NCBI GenBank assembly: GCA_963682175.1
Contig: OY821787.1
Location: forward strand, 26,762,501-26,826,500
Reading direction: 5' to 3'
DNA: 64,000 bases
DNA from: Triglochin maritima
Lineage: Eukaryota; Streptophyta; Magnoliopsida; Alismatales; Juncaginaceae
Below the pieces are notes generated by a model. That model saw only the letters and a list, made by a program, of their open reading frames with translations, had not been told where the DNA came from and ran no database searches. Positions 47,750 through 59,422 of this stretch are shown one piece after another (the first letter of the stretch is position 1; every line of letters starts with the position of its first letter). Position numbers and translations under genes: made by a program.

Positions 47750-48427
47750 GAATTGAACTTAATCCTATGTGGCGACTTAATCCTATGTGGCATCCTAGTC
47801 ACCCGCCACATCATCAGTGCTTGATGACACATCAAGGAGGAGATGAGTCAACACATGAGAAGACAAAAGGTTGAGGGAGTGGAAGAGACAAGAGTCTTTT
47901 CATTTTTTGAGTAATTTTCGTCCTAATTATGTATGCAATTTAAGTAGAGGGTGTAATGATCTTCAATGATCATGTTTATGTAGTCTTTATGTTTGGAAGT
48001 TGTAGGGTCATGTAAGTGCCTATATAAAGCACTAGAATTCACCATTTGTAACACAACAACAACATATATCAAGCATTAGAAATTGAGCCACGAAATTGTG
48101 TGAGAAAAGAGTGAGTATGTGAGTAGAAAAAGGAAGAAGAGTGTGCATTGCAAAAACGGTTTTTTTGCTTTGTGAGTGTGAAGGAGAGTGTCACCTTCTT
48201 TCCTTCGTGCCCCCCAGTAACATAGATCAAGAATGGATCTAGTAGTGTCAAAAGAAGGCAAAATGAATAGTGATCAGGGCGGTCTAAGGCAGCGCACGAG
48301 GCGTGCCTTTTAGACCGCCAGTTGGCGGTTGGGGACCGCCAATCAGCGGTCCCTGTAGCCCAGGAGACGCGTTATCTCCTGTAGTGGGTTGATCAGTAGC
48401 TCCCCGTCCTCCTCCCGTCCTCCAACA
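47747..48427 (+). repeat. Copia LTR, 3' copy
   Basis: About 98% identical to 44488-45169, including TATA and leader hairpins. Confidence 0.9.
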
Positions 48428-48432
48428 CACAC

Positions 48433-48616
48433 ATCTTTATATTCACATTATTTCTCTACCCCCTATGGGGTTTAGTTTTATTGCTTCTCTTCCTTTCCTT
48501 TTTGCATTCTAGTGTAGTTAGTGTAATCAATCTTTCTCTCCATTTTTTACCACTCGCCTTCGCACAAACCAAACGTCGACACACCTCCCAGTGGACGACC
48601 CGTATTTGCTAAGATA
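48433..48616 (+). repeat. Continuation of the inverted gypsy-related LTR piece
   Basis: Resumes the host sequence of the copia insertion (TCTACCCCCTATGGGGTTTA) and ends at GACGACCCGTATTTGCT, the reverse of the gypsy LTR end motif. Confidence 0.5.
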
Positions 48617-48894
48617 ATGGATATAAGATACAAATATAAGCATGAAATGATGTCAATCAAATACCCCCACAACAATCGATGCTCACTGAAGGAGTCTTTT
48701 ATTGTACTTTTTGTTTCTTTTATTTTATTTTATATAACTATGTACAAAAATGGGCTCCCATCTTCATATGTCATGGGACATCAAATGGGAACCCGTCATC
48801 TCTTGAGCCAAAAATGCACATGCATGGGCTAGCGACATACAAATCAGAATTGCTTGACCACCTGATACCCTTATAAGCGTTGTGGTTGTTTGAT
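48617..48894 (-). repeat. Second copy of the gypsy LTR start and 3' internal fragment
   Basis: 48617-48675 duplicates 39736-39792, and 48668-48830 resembles 41262-41400. It abuts an oppositely oriented LTR piece on its left and LTR family B on its right, so the junctions are rearranged. Confidence 0.6.
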
Positions 48895-49182
48895 GCCTCT
48901 TTTATATACTCGTGTCGTCAATTATTTGTAGAGCTACAACAATCGATGACCAACACGGCAATCTTATCTCAGTGATTAATGTTCCATGTTAATTACCATG
49001 ATTGTGAATAACTTTTGATTTATGTAAACCATTATCTTTTAGAGCTCTACGGTTAAGAACCAAGCGCATCTTCCTTAATACTTCCAAAAGACGAATATCA
49101 TAATCAAGGAACAAAATGTTTGCACATCCAATTCATAATAATTGACATATAAAAGTAAAACTTTTAAAACACATTCCTTTCA
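48895..49182 (-). repeat. LTR family B fragment (terminal 288 bp)
   Basis: Matches 43478-43763 and 59137-59422. It ends exactly at the LTR terminus (CATTCCTTTCA), where it cuts the gypsy protease frame and supplies its stop codon. The other end is truncated. Confidence 0.85.
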
Positions 49183-50460
49183 GAGGCTTCTCCCCAAGTC
49201 ATCCAACAAAGGCCTCCCACCATCATTTATATCATCAAGCATAAGCTTGGTCGTAGGTGGGTCCTTGTTGGAGTCAATCTGAAACTCAAAGGGCCCAATA
49301 GCCCTTGGACACGGGGTGATGACACCTTCTGGAATGGGCATATGCTGAGGTGTGTCCCCCTCACAAATGGTCTCAACTGAATCATGCAACGAACACTCCC
49401 GTTGGACATTCATGTTTGATGTCAGCTCACTCTGTTGCATTGCAAAGACATGTAATGAGTTTTCGTTGGGCCTACAAACATTCTCAATGGGTTGCATTGA
49501 TGTTAGGGGTGTTCGTTGATTTTGCGGTGCTTTCTCTAATTGGTGGATGAGATTGAGATTTAAAGGTTGGTCCATAGTCTCTTGTTGCCTACCAGAGTTG
49601 AACACATGAAACACGGTATTCATGTTACCGAATGAGAGCTTCATGAGACCATTTCTACAATTAATTAAGGCGTTGGAGGTTGTAAGAAATGGTCTACCCA
49701 AAATCAAAGGTATTTGAGAGTGGGTGTTCACAATAGGATTGATATCGAGGACAAAAAAATCTACTGGAAATATAAAATCTTCAACTTTGATAAGCACATC
49801 CTCGATAATCCCCTTTGGAATACAAATGGATCTATCCGCCAATTGGAGGGTGATCTTAGTTGGTTTCAATTCTCCCAAGTTAAACTGTTGAAAAATAGAA
49901 AATGGGAGGAGGTTCATCGCCGATCCTAAATCAAGCAATACATTACTCATCTTAGTGTCCCCTGTCGTACACTGAATAGTAGGACTCCCATGATCCTTGT
50001 ATTTTGTGTAGGTGGGATTGGACAAAAGTGAGCTTACATTTGCAGCCAAGAATGTTTTCTTAGGAACATTGGTCTTCCTCTTGGTTGTGCAGAGATCTTT
50101 TAACACTTTGGCATATTGAGGTATTAGTTGGATGACATCCAACAAGGGGATGTTAACCTTCACTTGCTTAAACACCTCTAATATCTTATCCATTGTGTCA
50201 CTCTGCTTTTTGGTTAACCTACTAGGATAGGAAGCTTTTGGCAGGTAGGCTTTCTGCGGTGCCTGAGAAGGAGGTGTTGGTGTATTACCCTCACCCTCAG
50301 CCTCTTCTTCACCACTATTCCCAATGAGGGGCTGCATATATGGGGATGGTGGATAGGAAATGTGATTGTCAACCTGTTTTCCATTCCTTAAGGGTACAAT
50401 GACATTGAAATGGTGAACAGGTTCCTCCACATGGTTCACTTGCCGCCCCCGAGGTACCAC
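49183..50460 (-). pseudogene. Gypsy aspartic protease region
   Basis: An open minus-strand frame whose middle is a retropepsin-like domain. It has NVLLDLGSAMNLLPFSIFQQ with the catalytic D, then KITLQLADRSICIPKGIIED and FFVLD, then IPLILGRPFLTTSNALIN, the ILGRPFL flap-side motif of plant gypsy proteases. The usual DLGAS triplet reads DLGSA here. The frame is cut at 49182 by LTR family B, so RT and integrase do not follow. It belongs with the gag region at 50613-52027, from which it is separated by a frameshift and stops. Confidence 0.85.
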
Positions 50461-50612
50461 ATTCTAATTTTGCATGTGTTGTTGCTGGTACATGCGGGGG
50501 TTAGCCTCAGGATGGCTAGGCAGAGACCCTCTCTCTTTCATGTACGGACTGAGTCAATTGGTCCATCTGAAGCTCTAGAGATTTGATGGTTTGCTGATTT
50601 GAAGTGAGAACT

Positions 50613-52027
50613 TCACTTGTGGTTGACATAAAAAAATTCATTTGAGTTTTTAAGTCCACGAGTCAAGGTCTCAAGCAAATTGAATAGGGTTTCCAAATTG
50701 TTGGAATTTTGGAAACCCGATTGATTGGTGATTTGAGCTTGGGGTGGCTGATAAGATTGTGCATGCATTGGTGGTTGGTGTGGTTGGTTAGGTGGTCGAG
50801 AGGAGTTTGAAGGACTACCCGGGGCATTATTTTGGTTCCATGAAAAATTAAGGTGGTTCCTCCATCCGGGATTATAAGATGATGAGTATGGGTCATTCCT
50901 AGCCCTATCATAGATGGCGTTGACATATTCCATCTCAAGAGGAATGGACGCGCACTCGCGTCCTACATGACCTATCCTAGCACATGAATGACAGGGAACT
51001 AAACTAGATGTGGACACGTAGGTGCACCTTGTTGGTTTTGGAGCTCAATTGAATCCATATGGCACATTAAGGCCGCCATGCGCGCCTCGGTGGTCGTAGT
51101 GGTATCGACAGCAAATGCGACACCCAATCTAGTCGAGTTTGCATTTGTGATCCTCGCTCCTATGCTAGATGATACTGGGGGTTCCCTCACACTCTCCCAC
51201 TATATGGTTTTGTTAGCGAGGTCTTCTAGGAAAGCCCATGACTCTCTTTCATCCTTTCCTAAGAACTCTCCTTGACACATGTACTCAAGGAGCATTCGGG
51301 ACGGAATGTGAAGACCCTCGTAGACAATCTGACAAAGGCGCCACAACTCGATGCCATGGTGATGGCATGAGGATAGTAGCTCCTTGAACCTCTCTAAATA
51401 TGCATGAAATGTTTCGGTCTCAAGTTGATAGAACGAATTGATTTCGTTCCTCAATTTTTGAGTCCGATGATTTGGAAAGTAATTCTTGAGGAATGTAGAT
51501 TGAAATTCATCCCAAGTCCTAAAGGCATTCGCCTGGTTGCTGTACAACCACTTCTTAGCATCATCCTTCAGTGCAAAGGGGACAAGCCTAAGATGGATGG
51601 AGTCTGTGCTAAGTTGTTGCATCTTGAACATAGCATAGACCTCCTTAAATTCCCTGAGAAAGATATAAGGGTCACCCTTCCCAGTGAAGTGATGGGGCAT
51701 GGAAATAAATTGAGGCTTAACCTCAAAGTGGTTCTCATTCACCTCTGGCAATACGATGCATGAGGGTAGAGCGGTATGGCTCGGGTAGCATCGATTACGG
51801 AGAGGTATGGGAGCCATAACATGACGAAGAGGATGAACATGTGGGAAATGTGGGACCAGTAACTGCTCCTCCTCGTGGAAATTAGTAGTCATTGAACCCG
51901 GACTGCATGCGACACGAGAGGAGGGAGGAATCGAGAAATCGACTACCGAAGCAGGGTTGACGACACACCTCGTCAAATAGTCACTCTCGTCTCGTGCCCA
52001 CACAAGCACGCACAAAGGTGCACACAC
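50613..52027 (-). pseudogene. Gypsy Gag with zinc knuckle, broken
   Basis: 51200-52027 encodes the Retrotrans_gag region (QFISMPHHFTGKGDPYIFLR, LRLVPFALKDDAKKWLYS, FLKNYFPNHRTQKLRNEIN, ETFHAYLERFKELLSSCHHH). A TAG at 51200-51202 interrupts it; the same frame continues to 50999. A shift then leads to 50613-51017, with CCHC zinc knuckle CHSCARIGHVGREC and a Gln/Pro/Asn-rich tail. Gag would form the particle and bind RNA. At least one stop and one frameshift make it non-functional as read. Confidence 0.88.
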
Positions 52028-53084
52028 AAACCAAAACTTTTTTTTCTTTTCAAAATAAAGAATGTACGTAGAGGAGAAGACGGGAGGACACAGAAGAGAG
52101 AGAATGACTCAGGAGAGAAGGGAAGAAGTCCTTATGCTACGGTGGGTGGGTACAGGTAGAAGCACACAAGCAAACAACGCTCAAACAGTCCTAAGGTCGC
52201 TATAGGTCCTTACAGCTAGACGACGCCTAACTGCGAGGTTACACGGCCTCAACATGCCTAATCTCCCTACGACGAGGACCACAAAGCCCAGCAAGTGAGT
52301 CAAGATCCGGAGATCTTGTCTCTCCTACTATCGACAGAGTGGGCAACACCGATCAGGCCATGACGGTCGAGACCGGATCACTCTCCTAATGCACCCGAAA
52401 TCCTTAGCGTCAATGTCTACTTGATTTTAAAATTAGGCTCTTGATTAGTGTGGTTTTTGGGGCGAAGGAAAGGGTGATGAAATCCCCCACCTTATCTTAT
52501 ATGCGACAACCCCTCCTTAGTAGTGTTTCGGAGTCTTAATCTAGCAATCAACTCTCCAAACAAACGCTCAACTCACACTTGTTGCAATGCAATTCCTACT
52601 ATTAATGCATGTTCATACGAAATGCATGAATGAGAGTAGGAAATGCGTACCTCACGCCAGCACTCAGCAACTGAAAGTAAAGCTAAAAGAAAAGACAATC
52701 TACGTGCCTATGTCGAGTACATGATGCATGACCTAAACAAGAAAGAATGCCTAATCTTTTTCTTTGGGTTTTAAGGTTCAAGTTGCTTAAAGGGAGATTG
52801 ATTATTGATATGGGAACAAACTATAAGTCAAAACATGCCAAATCGAGTCCCAGATCACTATATCAGATAATACAACAAGCCAAAGAAATAACGAAGGAAA
52901 CAGAGCTCACCAGACCACCCATTTGCGGTCTCAGACCGCTGATTGGCGATCGAAGCTTCTCTGTTCTGCTCCAAATTTCCCCTTGTGATTTCCCTTTAGT
53001 CTCAGAGTCTTCTGAAACAAAGAAAACTACAAAACACAAATTAAATCCGCTCGAATCGTCCAAACCAGAGTCTGGACTGGCACC
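52028..53084 (-). other. Gypsy 5' leader
   Basis: Between the primer-binding site and gag. Non-coding as far as I can see. Position 52934-52948 carries GACCGCTGATTGGCG, the reverse of most of the 20-bp palindrome in the copia and gypsy LTRs. Confidence 0.6.
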
Positions 53085-53102
53085 TCCCCGACAATGGCGC
53101 CA
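53085..53102 (-). other. Gypsy primer-binding site
   Basis: Minus strand TGGCGCCATTGTCGGGGA, the form used by plant Tat/Athila/Ogre-type gypsy elements. It fixes orientation and the edge of the right LTR. Confidence 0.85.
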
Positions 53103-53108
53103 AAAACT

Positions 53109-54462
53109 AATTTAATCGTTTAAACTACCGCAAGTGCACGATGTCGGTGAAGACGTGGCAAATACGGGTCGATCCACGAGGAGGAGAGACCACTCTGGTT
53201 TTTCAGAAATCAAGTGGCAACAACAAGGGAGAAGAGTTTGTCTAAGCTAATATATGCTACACTAAACTACTAAGAAGAGAAATGCAACGGAAAGCGATTA
53301 ACGATTACTTCGAACTAAACTAAAGAAACTTAACACTAAGCTGGAATCAGTAAGAGAAAGACCCCTTAGAGGGTGGAGTGATTACACATATAGAATAAGA
53401 AGGTAAGAATGCATTCCTATGGGCATAAGTGGAGGTAGTATTTTCTTGTATAGGAGGTGTCTACTTATCATGACAAAACTCATCAATTCAATCACTAACC
53501 TATTTGATTAACATTCATAAACACAAGTTGGTCATTTAAGAAACTAAACAAGTATGGGAGGTGTCTTAAGATTTGTGGCAAAACCCATCTAGTGAAGTGT
53601 TCTATTCTAACAAGCAAGCATACATTCATATTAATCAACACATTTCAAAATAAAGCATTCTTCCATTCTTAATTGCATATATAAGTATCATCTCCACCCC
53701 CAAAGGGGAGTGGTTTTACTCACTAAACATTAAACAAACTATTACACTAAGATAAGAAAACATATTAACTAAGCTAGATTTATTAAAAGATAATTAAGCT
53801 AAGCATGAAGAACTATAAAAGAAGCACAAAACAAAGAAAACTTTATTGATTTCAGACTCACAATACCAGTAGCATCTCCCACTTGAGTTTCTTGCTTCAA
53901 GGCTGTCACTTCAAGTAGGGAGAATGAACACTAAGCATGGAGTGATTACAATAGAAGGTGAAGAGTTCTATTTATAGCCATAGAAAAAGGTAATCCGGGA
54001 CAATCCCCCAGTATGAGACTAAACAAATTCCAGAAATAGTCTAAATACACACTAATACACGCCCCCACATAAAGATTAACGGATTCAGAGCAACCCGGAC
54101 CGCCAATCAGCGGTCCACAGGGTTTGGATCGCTCTGGATTTTCTTCTGGGCTTTTCTGGATGACTTTGTTTGTCTTTGATGCATCTACTTAGTTTGTTGG
54201 AGCTCCGACCCGAATAGAATTGTCAAAATACTCCCCATGATGGTGTGGAGTATTATTGTTTGCTCATTGGTCCTTCGATCTTGCATCTTAGTCCTTGAAT
54301 CTCTCAACTCAGTATTTTTTCATGCTCTTAGGTCATTTTATGTCTCTTCTCTTCAAACCTATTTATTTCTGAAATTCAATCATAAAACTCGTCACGTAGC
54401 ATTGTTTGGGCGAAAGATAATTGATATAAGATACAAATGTAAGCATGAAATGATGTCAATCA
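53109..54462 (-). repeat. Gypsy LTR, 5' copy
   Basis: 1,354 bp. It includes GGACCGCCAATCAGCGGTCC at 54097-54116, absent from the other LTR. Confidence 0.85.
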
Positions 54463-54830
54463 AGTAGTATTAAAAGGGAGTAGGAAGTGTTCTTTTTATA
54501 ATCATAGAAAAAGGTAATCGGGGATAATCCCCCGATGTGGGACTAATGAAACATTCCTAGAATAAACATAAACACAACCCATATCCGGGTGACACCGGGT
54601 CGGATTCTGAGAAAAACAGACTGCTAATTGGCGGTCACTTTTTCCTGGATATTTTTTAGTTCTACACATGGGGTGCACTAGGATCGGTTATTGGAGTTAG
54701 GCCCGGATCTAATTGTCAAAATACTCCTCATGATGGTGTGGAGTTTCTTGATTTGCTTATTGGTCATTTTGGTACCGGAGCTCATTACTTCGAGTGCACA
54801 AGATCGACATTTAATTCATCAAAATAACAA
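54463..54830 (-). repeat. Outer gypsy-type LTR, right part
   Basis: Continues the LTR of 37430-38468 beyond the inserted element (GATAATCCCCCGATGTGGGA matches the style of the inner LTR). The end near 54830 is approximate. ACTGCTAATTGGCGGTC (54624-54640) is a relic of the same palindrome. Confidence 0.6.
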
Positions 54831-55832
54831 TGATACATTAACTATACATGCATTACATTTCATATCGAAATCAAAAAAACCAAAAAATAAAAATAAAACC
54901 AACCTAAAGTTTGATTTTCCCGGAGAGAGGGAGTAATGGAGAGTGATTAGGAGGTAAGAGGGGGATGAGTGGCTGACGGTCGCTTTCATGTCGTAGCAAA
55001 AATAACATCTTGAATGTCGTTTTATCATTTTCTGCAAACAACATCTGTGATGTCGTTTTCGTTAAAAATGAAAACAACAATTGTGATGTCGTTTTTTGTT
55101 ACTGAAAATTGTATCAAATGTGTCTTTTTTTGCTTCATATTTTGCCGAATAAGTTTCACAAGCTTATATTCTTCCTTTTTTTCATCATTTTTTTGAATTT
55201 TTTTCCTAATTCTTATTCAACGTCGTAACTTAATTCTTGTCATTATTACATTTGTACTTCCAATTTCATTTTGATTTCTCTGCTGGGTGTGCCTTCCCTT
55301 CTCTACCGCACTTGTAGATGCGGTCTCAGGGCCATGGAACTATGGTTCAACACTCCTAATTCTATCAGCTACATGTTTTATATATACGGCTCCTCCCACC
55401 CCTCACTGTCGTACTACAAATAATTACTTCGTGATAACCCACGGGTGTAGTTATGCTCGGGCAGCAATCAAATTAATCAGGGTTTTGGCGAGCCATTTTC
55501 TAAGCTGGTCGGCCCCACCCGGCCCCATTGGGTTGATTCAAAAGAATATATTTTACTAGTAAAACAAATAATTTTGATCAATTACATCAATCGTACATAT
55601 TCAAAGGACTTTGTCAACCACTTAGAGCGCAAAATAACAATATTAAACTCATAATGTGTAGAAAGAATAAACAACATTAAATTCATAGTTTATAAAAACT
55701 AAAATATAAGAAATAAAATAATTCATGCCTATTAAATAACTTTGGCTTTGCCTCGGGGAATTAAGTGAATTCTAGGACTTAAATCAATTATTAACAAAAT
55801 TAATAAGAAAAACATTCTAATGATTACCCTTC
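54831..55832. other. Unannotated region with three 36-bp-spaced palindromes
   Basis: At 55000, 55036 and 55072, units of the form AAACAACATC-TGT-GATGTCGTTT recur with a 36-bp period, arms partly decayed in the outer two. The rest has only short ORFs. Confidence 0.6.
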
Positions 55833-56658
55833 AGGGGGTGTTTGCGCACCTGGAAATAAAAGGAAAAGAAAATAATTTCCCTTTGACTAGAACTTTGCCT
55901 AGTGTTTGTATCAGTCCTTAAAAAAGAAAATATTTTCCCTTTATTTCTCTTTACCATCCAAAATGTACTGAAATCTTTTCCCTAAGTTTCTCAGCCCCAC
56001 AGGAAACCAACGAAAAGTGCAGGAATGTTGTAAAAAATGTACATGTCTATCAAACTTATTTAATAATTATTTTGATTACATAAAAACTTAACTACAAAAA
56101 TATTAAAACCATATTTTAAAAATTGAACAATATGATTATCTTTAAAAAACCATAGCAATATATTACAAAATTATACCATAAACTAGATAATAAAGATTAA
56201 GAATGCATCTTGAACTTCATATTGTCTGGTTAAAATAAAATATTATTCAAAATTTAATTTAGTGTATTGTTTAAAAGTGCATGACTACAATAATCTTATA
56301 TATTAATTAATTTACTCTTCAACAACAGATATACGTATAGAATATATAATTCACACTTCATCATTTTTTAGTTAAATTAAACTAAAATGTGCAATGCCTA
56401 TTTAAACCTTAACGTACAACCTACTCTTCACAATAAAATTATACATTTATATATACAACATTAACAAATAATAATAATTTTCGAAAATGACAGTTAATGA
56501 ATTCAGTTTTTTATTTTCCAGTGGATTCCAGTTACTTGCACAAACAATAGAATCTTGGTCAAATGGAAACTAATTTCTTCTAGTTTCTATTTTCCATTGT
56601 TTTCCCTTTGACCACATAATCCATTTTCCAATGGTTTCCCTATACACAAACGCCCCCT
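55833..56658. mobile_element. AGGGGGTGTTTG-family MITE, full length
   Basis: 826 bp with terminal inverted repeats AGGGGG(T/C)GTTTG(C/T)G and flanks TACCCTTC (55825-55832) and TAGCCTTC (56659-56666), matching at 7 of 8. The interior matches 11841-12402. Confidence 0.8.
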
Positions 56659-56699
56659 TAGCCTTCTCCTTAAACATCATTAGAAATATACATTTTTTA

Positions 56700-57318
56700 A
56701 AGATGTGTCTTCTCTTGTTGTTTATTCCATTGAATCTGGCGATGTTTGGCATAGACGTCTAGGGCATGTGAATTATCAATATTTGAAAAGAATGATGAAT
56801 TTAGATATGATTCTTAAGTATGTCATTGAGAATAAAAAATGTCAAGTGTGTGTATAGGCTAAACAACCGAAAAGACTTTTTCATTCTGTGATTAGAGATA
56901 CAAGTATTTTAGATCTGGTACATATTGATACTTGTGAATTTAATGACATGTTAACTAAGGATAAGAATAAATATTTTATCACTTTCATTGATGATATTTC
57001 AAACTATTGTTACGTTTGCCTTTTGAAAAGTAAGGATGAAGCGTTTTCTAAATTCCTTATTTTTAAGAACGAAACAGAGACTCAAACTGAAAAGAAACTA
57101 AAGATGTTGAGATCTGAGATATGTGGTGAATATAAGTCTAACATGTTCGAACAAGTTTGTTAAGATTCTGGCATAGTTCATGAGGTAACAAAGTCATATT
57201 CTACACAATCTAATGGGATTGTTGAACGAAGGAATAAAACATATCTAATACGATTAATGCGTTGTTGGAGTGTTCATGATTACCTAAATATATGTAAGGT
57301 AAGCTTTGAATACGATTT
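56700..57318 (+). pseudogene. Copia integrase relic, first half
   Basis: Plus-strand sequence gives the preintegrase region (GDVWHRRLGHVNYQYLKRM, CQVC) and integrase core (LVHIDTCEFND, FITFIDDISNY, LRSEICGEYKS, then SNGIVERRNKT after a stop). Stops at about 56856 and 57161 break the frame. The solo LTR at 57319-59422 interrupts it; the reading resumes at 59423. Confidence 0.85.
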
Positions 57319-59422
57319 TGTAGGATTTCGTGTCCCTATGTATATATATATTTTTAAAAATTTAATACAAGATCGATTTCGTACTTTCAACAATTTTATG
57401 TACATTACTTTGTGTTTATTCTAATATCATGCATTCCTACATATATTAAAATAAATCACAAAGACAGAATCATACCCAAAGGTTCTCTAAAACCTTTTGA
57501 AGATCCGGAGTCGTGTTGCCCGTTGAATCGCCCGCTGATTCGCCTCCAAGTATTCACCAAACTCTAAACACGATTAGATAGAAAGGAGCTAGTCAATCAA
57601 TCTCTAATTAGATTTAGAATCTAGCTAATAACCCTTCTTTAAGCTCCTGAGATTTTCTATCTCCAAAACTTAAAATTACTAAGAGATTTTCGTTGTGATT
57701 AAGGGAGAAATTAATGAGAGAATTTTTTTTTGAATTAACATAAACAAATAGGAGGAGGGGTCCTTTTATAGGCTCCCAAAACATCATCATCAAGAATTAT
57801 TCTTTAGTCATGATCTTTTGCTTATTCTCTCCTAAAATTAATCTCTAATTGCCACATAAGCACCCTAAAAACGTTTTATTAAATGTTGAATTAATCCAAC
57901 CCATGATCTAATTAATCTCTTATTAATTCAGGTAGAAATCGCACTGTTCGGTCGACCGAGAAATTTTCTCGGTTCACCGAACCATTCGGTTATAACACAT
58001 ATTCGGTGCACCGCGAGATAGAAGGTCGACCGAATCCGCATGAGAAAAAATCTCTGGAAAAATTTGGACGAACCACGTCTTCTCTTCGGTCTACCAAAAA
58101 TACTTTTTCTCGGTTGACCGTTCACACTCGATTAACCGAACCCGATTGTCCAGGCACTCTAGACAATTTCGGTCAACTAATTGTGCTTACCCGTTCCCTA
58201 TTCGGTTAACCAACCTGAATATTCCCCGGTTGACCGAACCCTGAACGGTTCACCGTGTTTGACCCCGATTTTGCCTTTGTCAAATTTTGGATTTATTTCC
58301 AACAAAATTTGATCTTTTGGGGGTTTTAGCAAATTCATATATTATGTAATATATTATCTTATGTAATATTAAATTATTATACCCCATAATATACACACCT
58401 AATATGAATTTATTATGATTCTAATTATGTCAATTCTCATGACATATTGATTTTATTCGTTCACCACATGTGTCCCTTTTTCACATGAAACCCGACACAT
58501 CATATGAACTCAAAATCAAGCTTCTTATTTCCCAGTTTTGTGGTGTGACCTATAGGAGGATCTAAGCTAAATTGACAGCGATATTAAACAATTAATACCT
58601 CAAACTATAAGCGGTATCTAGCTACACATTATAGTTACCCAATTAGCATAGATGTCTTTGTTCCACTCAAACTAAATCATGATTCATTTAGTGATGTAAG
58701 TGCACCACTTGTGTGTGTCCCTTGCCTCATGATATTAAGAATATATACAAAGTAGAAATGGGTCACATTTGTATTATATTTATTTCTTGATCTCTTTAAA
58801 CTAATTATAACTATGTAACTTAACTCAAGTTACATTGTGCACATTATAATTTTTCTTTATCAAGGGACCCACTAATATCATCACTCAATTAAGAGGGGCA
58901 ATGATAATCGTTTGACTAGTTATCTTTTCCAACACAAGTCATGTTCAGCCAACTATTGCATTTATCACTATACTCATTGATAGCTTTTGACAATAATCAA
59001 ATTAAGCACTTCTTGAGTGAAAAGATATAAGTCTCGTATCTTAAGATCCAAGACACAGTAAAACATTAATGACACGAAACACAATTCCATAATATTTTAC
59101 TTGTTAGGTCTATTTAATATATAAAAGTAATTTTTTCCTCTCTTATATACTCGTGTCGCCAATTATTTGTATAGCTACAATAATCGACGACTAACACGAC
59201 AATCTTATCTCGGTGATTAATATGCCATGTTAATTACCATGATTGTGAATAACTTTTGATTTATGTAAACCATTATCTTTTAGAGATTTACGGTTAAGGA
59301 TCAAGCGCCTCTTCCTTAACACTTCCAAAAGACGAATACCATAATCAAGGAACAAAATGTTTGCACATCCAATTCATAATAATTGACATATAAAATGAAA
59401 CTTTTAGAACACATTCCTTTCA
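57319..59422 (-). mobile_element. Solo LTR family B in a copia relic
   Basis: 2,104 bp from TGTAGGATTTCG to CATTCCTTTCA, flanked by a perfect TSD, GATTT (57314-57318 and 59423-59427). TATAAAAG on the minus strand at 57763-57770 lies about 180 bp below the palindrome array (57949-58250). Confidence 0.94.

Larger units (their letters stand above)
44485..48427 (+). mobile_element. Short copia element without reverse transcriptase
   Basis: A 3.94-kb element with LTRs of about 685 bp that differ at only about a dozen sites, so insertion is recent. A CACAC duplication (44480-44484 and 48428-48432) is likely but sits in a CA repeat, so the exact edge is uncertain. Contents: gag, protease and integrase, then directly the 3' LTR. 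It would need reverse transcriptase from another element. Confidence 0.85.
38469..54462 (-). mobile_element. Ty3/gypsy element (gag-protease), nested and rearranged
   Basis: LTRs in the same orientation stand at 38469-39781 and 53109-54462, with a primer-binding site next to the right one and minus-strand gag and protease in between. Flanks GGTAG (38464-38468) and AGTAG (54463-54467) match at 4 of 5. Reverse transcriptase, RNase H and integrase are absent from the interior. 41631-49182 is filled by later insertions and rearranged pieces. The primer-binding site and LTR end style fit the Tat/Athila/Ogre side of plant gypsy elements. Confidence 0.8.
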
